From: Macrocystis pyrifera | Lineage: Eukaryota; Sar; Phaeophyceae; Laminariales; Laminariaceae | Length of the DNA stretch: 64,000 bases | Direction of reading: 5' to 3' | Assembly: GCA_031763025.1 (NCBI GenBank) | Contig: JASSKH010000031.1 | Coordinates: 4,920,358 to 4,984,357 of the forward strand | In this document: positions 62,460-64,000 of the stretch, piece after piece | Position numbering within the stretch: the first letter of the stretch is position 1 | Layout of the letters: every line of letters starts with the position of its first letter | Notes under the pieces: model-generated | The model's input: the letters and a program-made list of their open reading frames with translations, nothing else | Databases searched by the model: none | Told to the model about the DNA's origin: nothing | Translations under genes and position numbers: made by a program

Positions 62460-62955
62460 GTGAGAGCTGGTTTTTCAATGGGATGTTGTGGAGGTGGTTG
62501 AGGGGGGGGGACGGGGGCGGGAGGGGGGGGGGGGCGGGGGCGGGGGGCGAGGGGGGGGGGGGGTACTCGATGGGGGGGGGGTACACCTGTGTTGCGCTGC
62601 CCACAAAACACAAAAAAAAGTCCCGAAAATGTAGACAATGGAAGCACGTCTGCCGCCATGTTTTTGACTGAGACTTTTCGTTTTTCTGCTCCAGCTCCGA
62701 ACGTTTCCATCGAGCCAAAAATGTTGGCAGGGCAGACATGAGCTTCTTGGTGCACTCACTCCCATGAGCGTCCCAAAGCGACAGCGCTTTTAGTGTCCTC
62801 CTTCGGGGGGGACCTCGTCGCTAAAAGTTGGAAAATGTGGTTCCAGGCGCTTGAATTTCCAGTTTCTCGTACTGTAGCCGAGCATTTATTTTTTTATGGT
62901 GCAGAACGACCAGGAGTTCTGCCAAGCCTTCCTGTTCCCAACCCTATAACAGACT

Positions 62956-63063
62956 GTTACGGGGGACCATAGTAAATAGGACCAAATATTGTGAGTAAAA
63001 ATAGGTAAGTATATAGGTTTTTGTGTATACCATAGGTCCTGTAAACTATGGACCCCCGTAATA
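62956..63063 (+). mobile_element. MITE, TTACGGGGG family
   Basis: Full length, with flanks TG and TA instead of two TA. Confidence 0.92.
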
Positions 63064-63258
63064 GCTGTCCTGCTGTTTTTTGTGAGACGCCCTGCGTTCG
63101 CGTTTAAAAAAATGTCCGGGGGATGGTCACCAAACGTTCGGTTGGTAGATGTTGCGGGGTAGCTACGTACGCGCTTTTTGTTTTGTTTTGTTTTTTTTTC
63201 GATGTCTTTCGACACGTTTTCTGTTTTACGAAAGAGAGCACACTTACGGACTTTTGCT

Positions 63259-63377
63259 GTTACGGGGGTCCAAAGTTAACAGGAGGAACAAATATTGTTG
63301 GTAAAAATAGGTAAATATATAGGTTTTTATCTATACCATAGGTCCTACCAGGTATTAAACTATGGACCCCCGTAGTA
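63259..63377 (+). mobile_element. MITE with two small insertions
   Basis: Full length plus small insertions: extra bases after AACAGGA and an extra ACCAGGTATT-like stretch inside the right arm. Confidence 0.88.
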
Positions 63378-63494
63378 TGGTGCTGCTGCTATGAAGAAGA
63401 TGGCACAGCGCGCTGTGATGTTTACATACGATACGGTCGCACACGAAGCGCTCGGCATAACACTGCCTCTGATTTTGTCCATTATGCCCCCCTC

Positions 63495-63597
63495 CCTATA
63501 TTATATACCTGGTATATATATTGGTTGGGTTGGCGTCAATTGGCGACGACGCTGTAAAACACGCCTCTCACTACGTGAGCTAGACAGCCAGGGTACC

Positions 63598-63632
<35 letters not shown>

Positions 63633-64000
63633 GGGGTCACCACGGCTGGCGGGCGAGTTAGATCATTTTTGTGCGGGGATAACCTTTGCTCCGCACAAGG
63701 GGGATGATCGTATCACGTAGTGTGTGTACGTGGTAAGGCACCCACGAGGCAGTTACGTAGTTAGCCCATTGCTGTCTCTGGAAGTTGCCACACCAGAAAA
63801 TAAATCAATTCGTTGACGCTGTCATACATATGCGAGAAAAGCCGCCTCAAAAGCGGTTCGCAGTAGGATGCAGCTCACCCTTCATGCGACTCGCCCGACA
63901 CCTCACGTTTCGCGCCGCGTTTGGTGCAAGCAACGTATGTCTGGTCGGTGAAAACACGACGTGCTCCGTCCCGGCATGGTAGGGATGCGAGGGTCTATGG
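63495..64000 (+). repeat. Long module element, cut by window end
   Basis: TATATACCTGGTATATATA, GGGTTGGCGTCAATTGGC, a T run, then module 1 to GGGTCTATGG at the last base. Confidence 0.87.

Larger units (their letters stand above)
62460..64000 (+). other. MIOS-like intron 16, to window end
   Basis: The stretch holds G-rich DNA, family C part A (62600-62885), two MITEs (62956-63063, 63259-63377), a T run (63600-63630) and a long module element cut by the window end (63495-64000). No further exon was found. Confidence 0.6.

Overview
This window looks like nuclear DNA of a photosynthetic stramenopile (ochrophyte), possibly a brown alga or a close relative. Two of its three genes encode plastid enzymes with two-part N-termini: a signal peptide that ends just before a phenylalanine at an ASAF-like motif. 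This is the import signal typical of secondary red plastids. The three genes are built from short exons (about 80-260 nt, plus two long low-complexity ones) separated by introns up to 6.3 kb. The introns are full of short inverted-repeat elements, minisatellites and long G/C homopolymers. The organism assignment is inference; the gene structures come from splice sites, reading-frame phase and protein motifs visible in the sequence.

Layout. (1) Positions 295-11787, minus strand: ferredoxin-NADP+ reductase. Seven exons are visible with fully consistent phases; the 3' end lies off the left edge of the window. (2) 15229-28880, minus strand: a complete seven-exon plastid triosephosphate isomerase of 316 residues, with one GC-AG intron. 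(3) 33714 to beyond 62459, plus strand: a WD40 protein resembling MIOS/Mio of the GATOR2 complex. About 16 exons are recognisable; the 3' end lies beyond the window. TPI and the MIOS-like gene are divergently transcribed across a 4.8 kb intergenic region. TPI and FNR follow each other on the minus strand.

The two plastid genes belong to one metabolic compartment: FNR makes NADPH from reduced ferredoxin, and TPI interconverts the triose phosphates of carbon fixation and glycolysis. The MIOS-like protein would act in nutrient signalling to TORC1 and has no evident link to the other two.

Repeats. At least 27 copies of a ~108 bp inverted-repeat element (a MITE, TTACGGGGG termini, apparent TA target duplication) lie in introns and intergenic DNA, sometimes tandem, nested or split. 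Two other short repeat modules share a distinctive right end, GAGTAC followed by a long C homopolymer. Those C tails lie immediately upstream of several splice acceptors. Partial exon copies occur inside introns of both metabolic genes: a decayed duplicate of an FNR exon, two extra starts of the TPI catalytic-loop exon, and a decayed end of the same TPI exon. No RNA gene is certain; two tRNA-like sequences are reported at low confidence.
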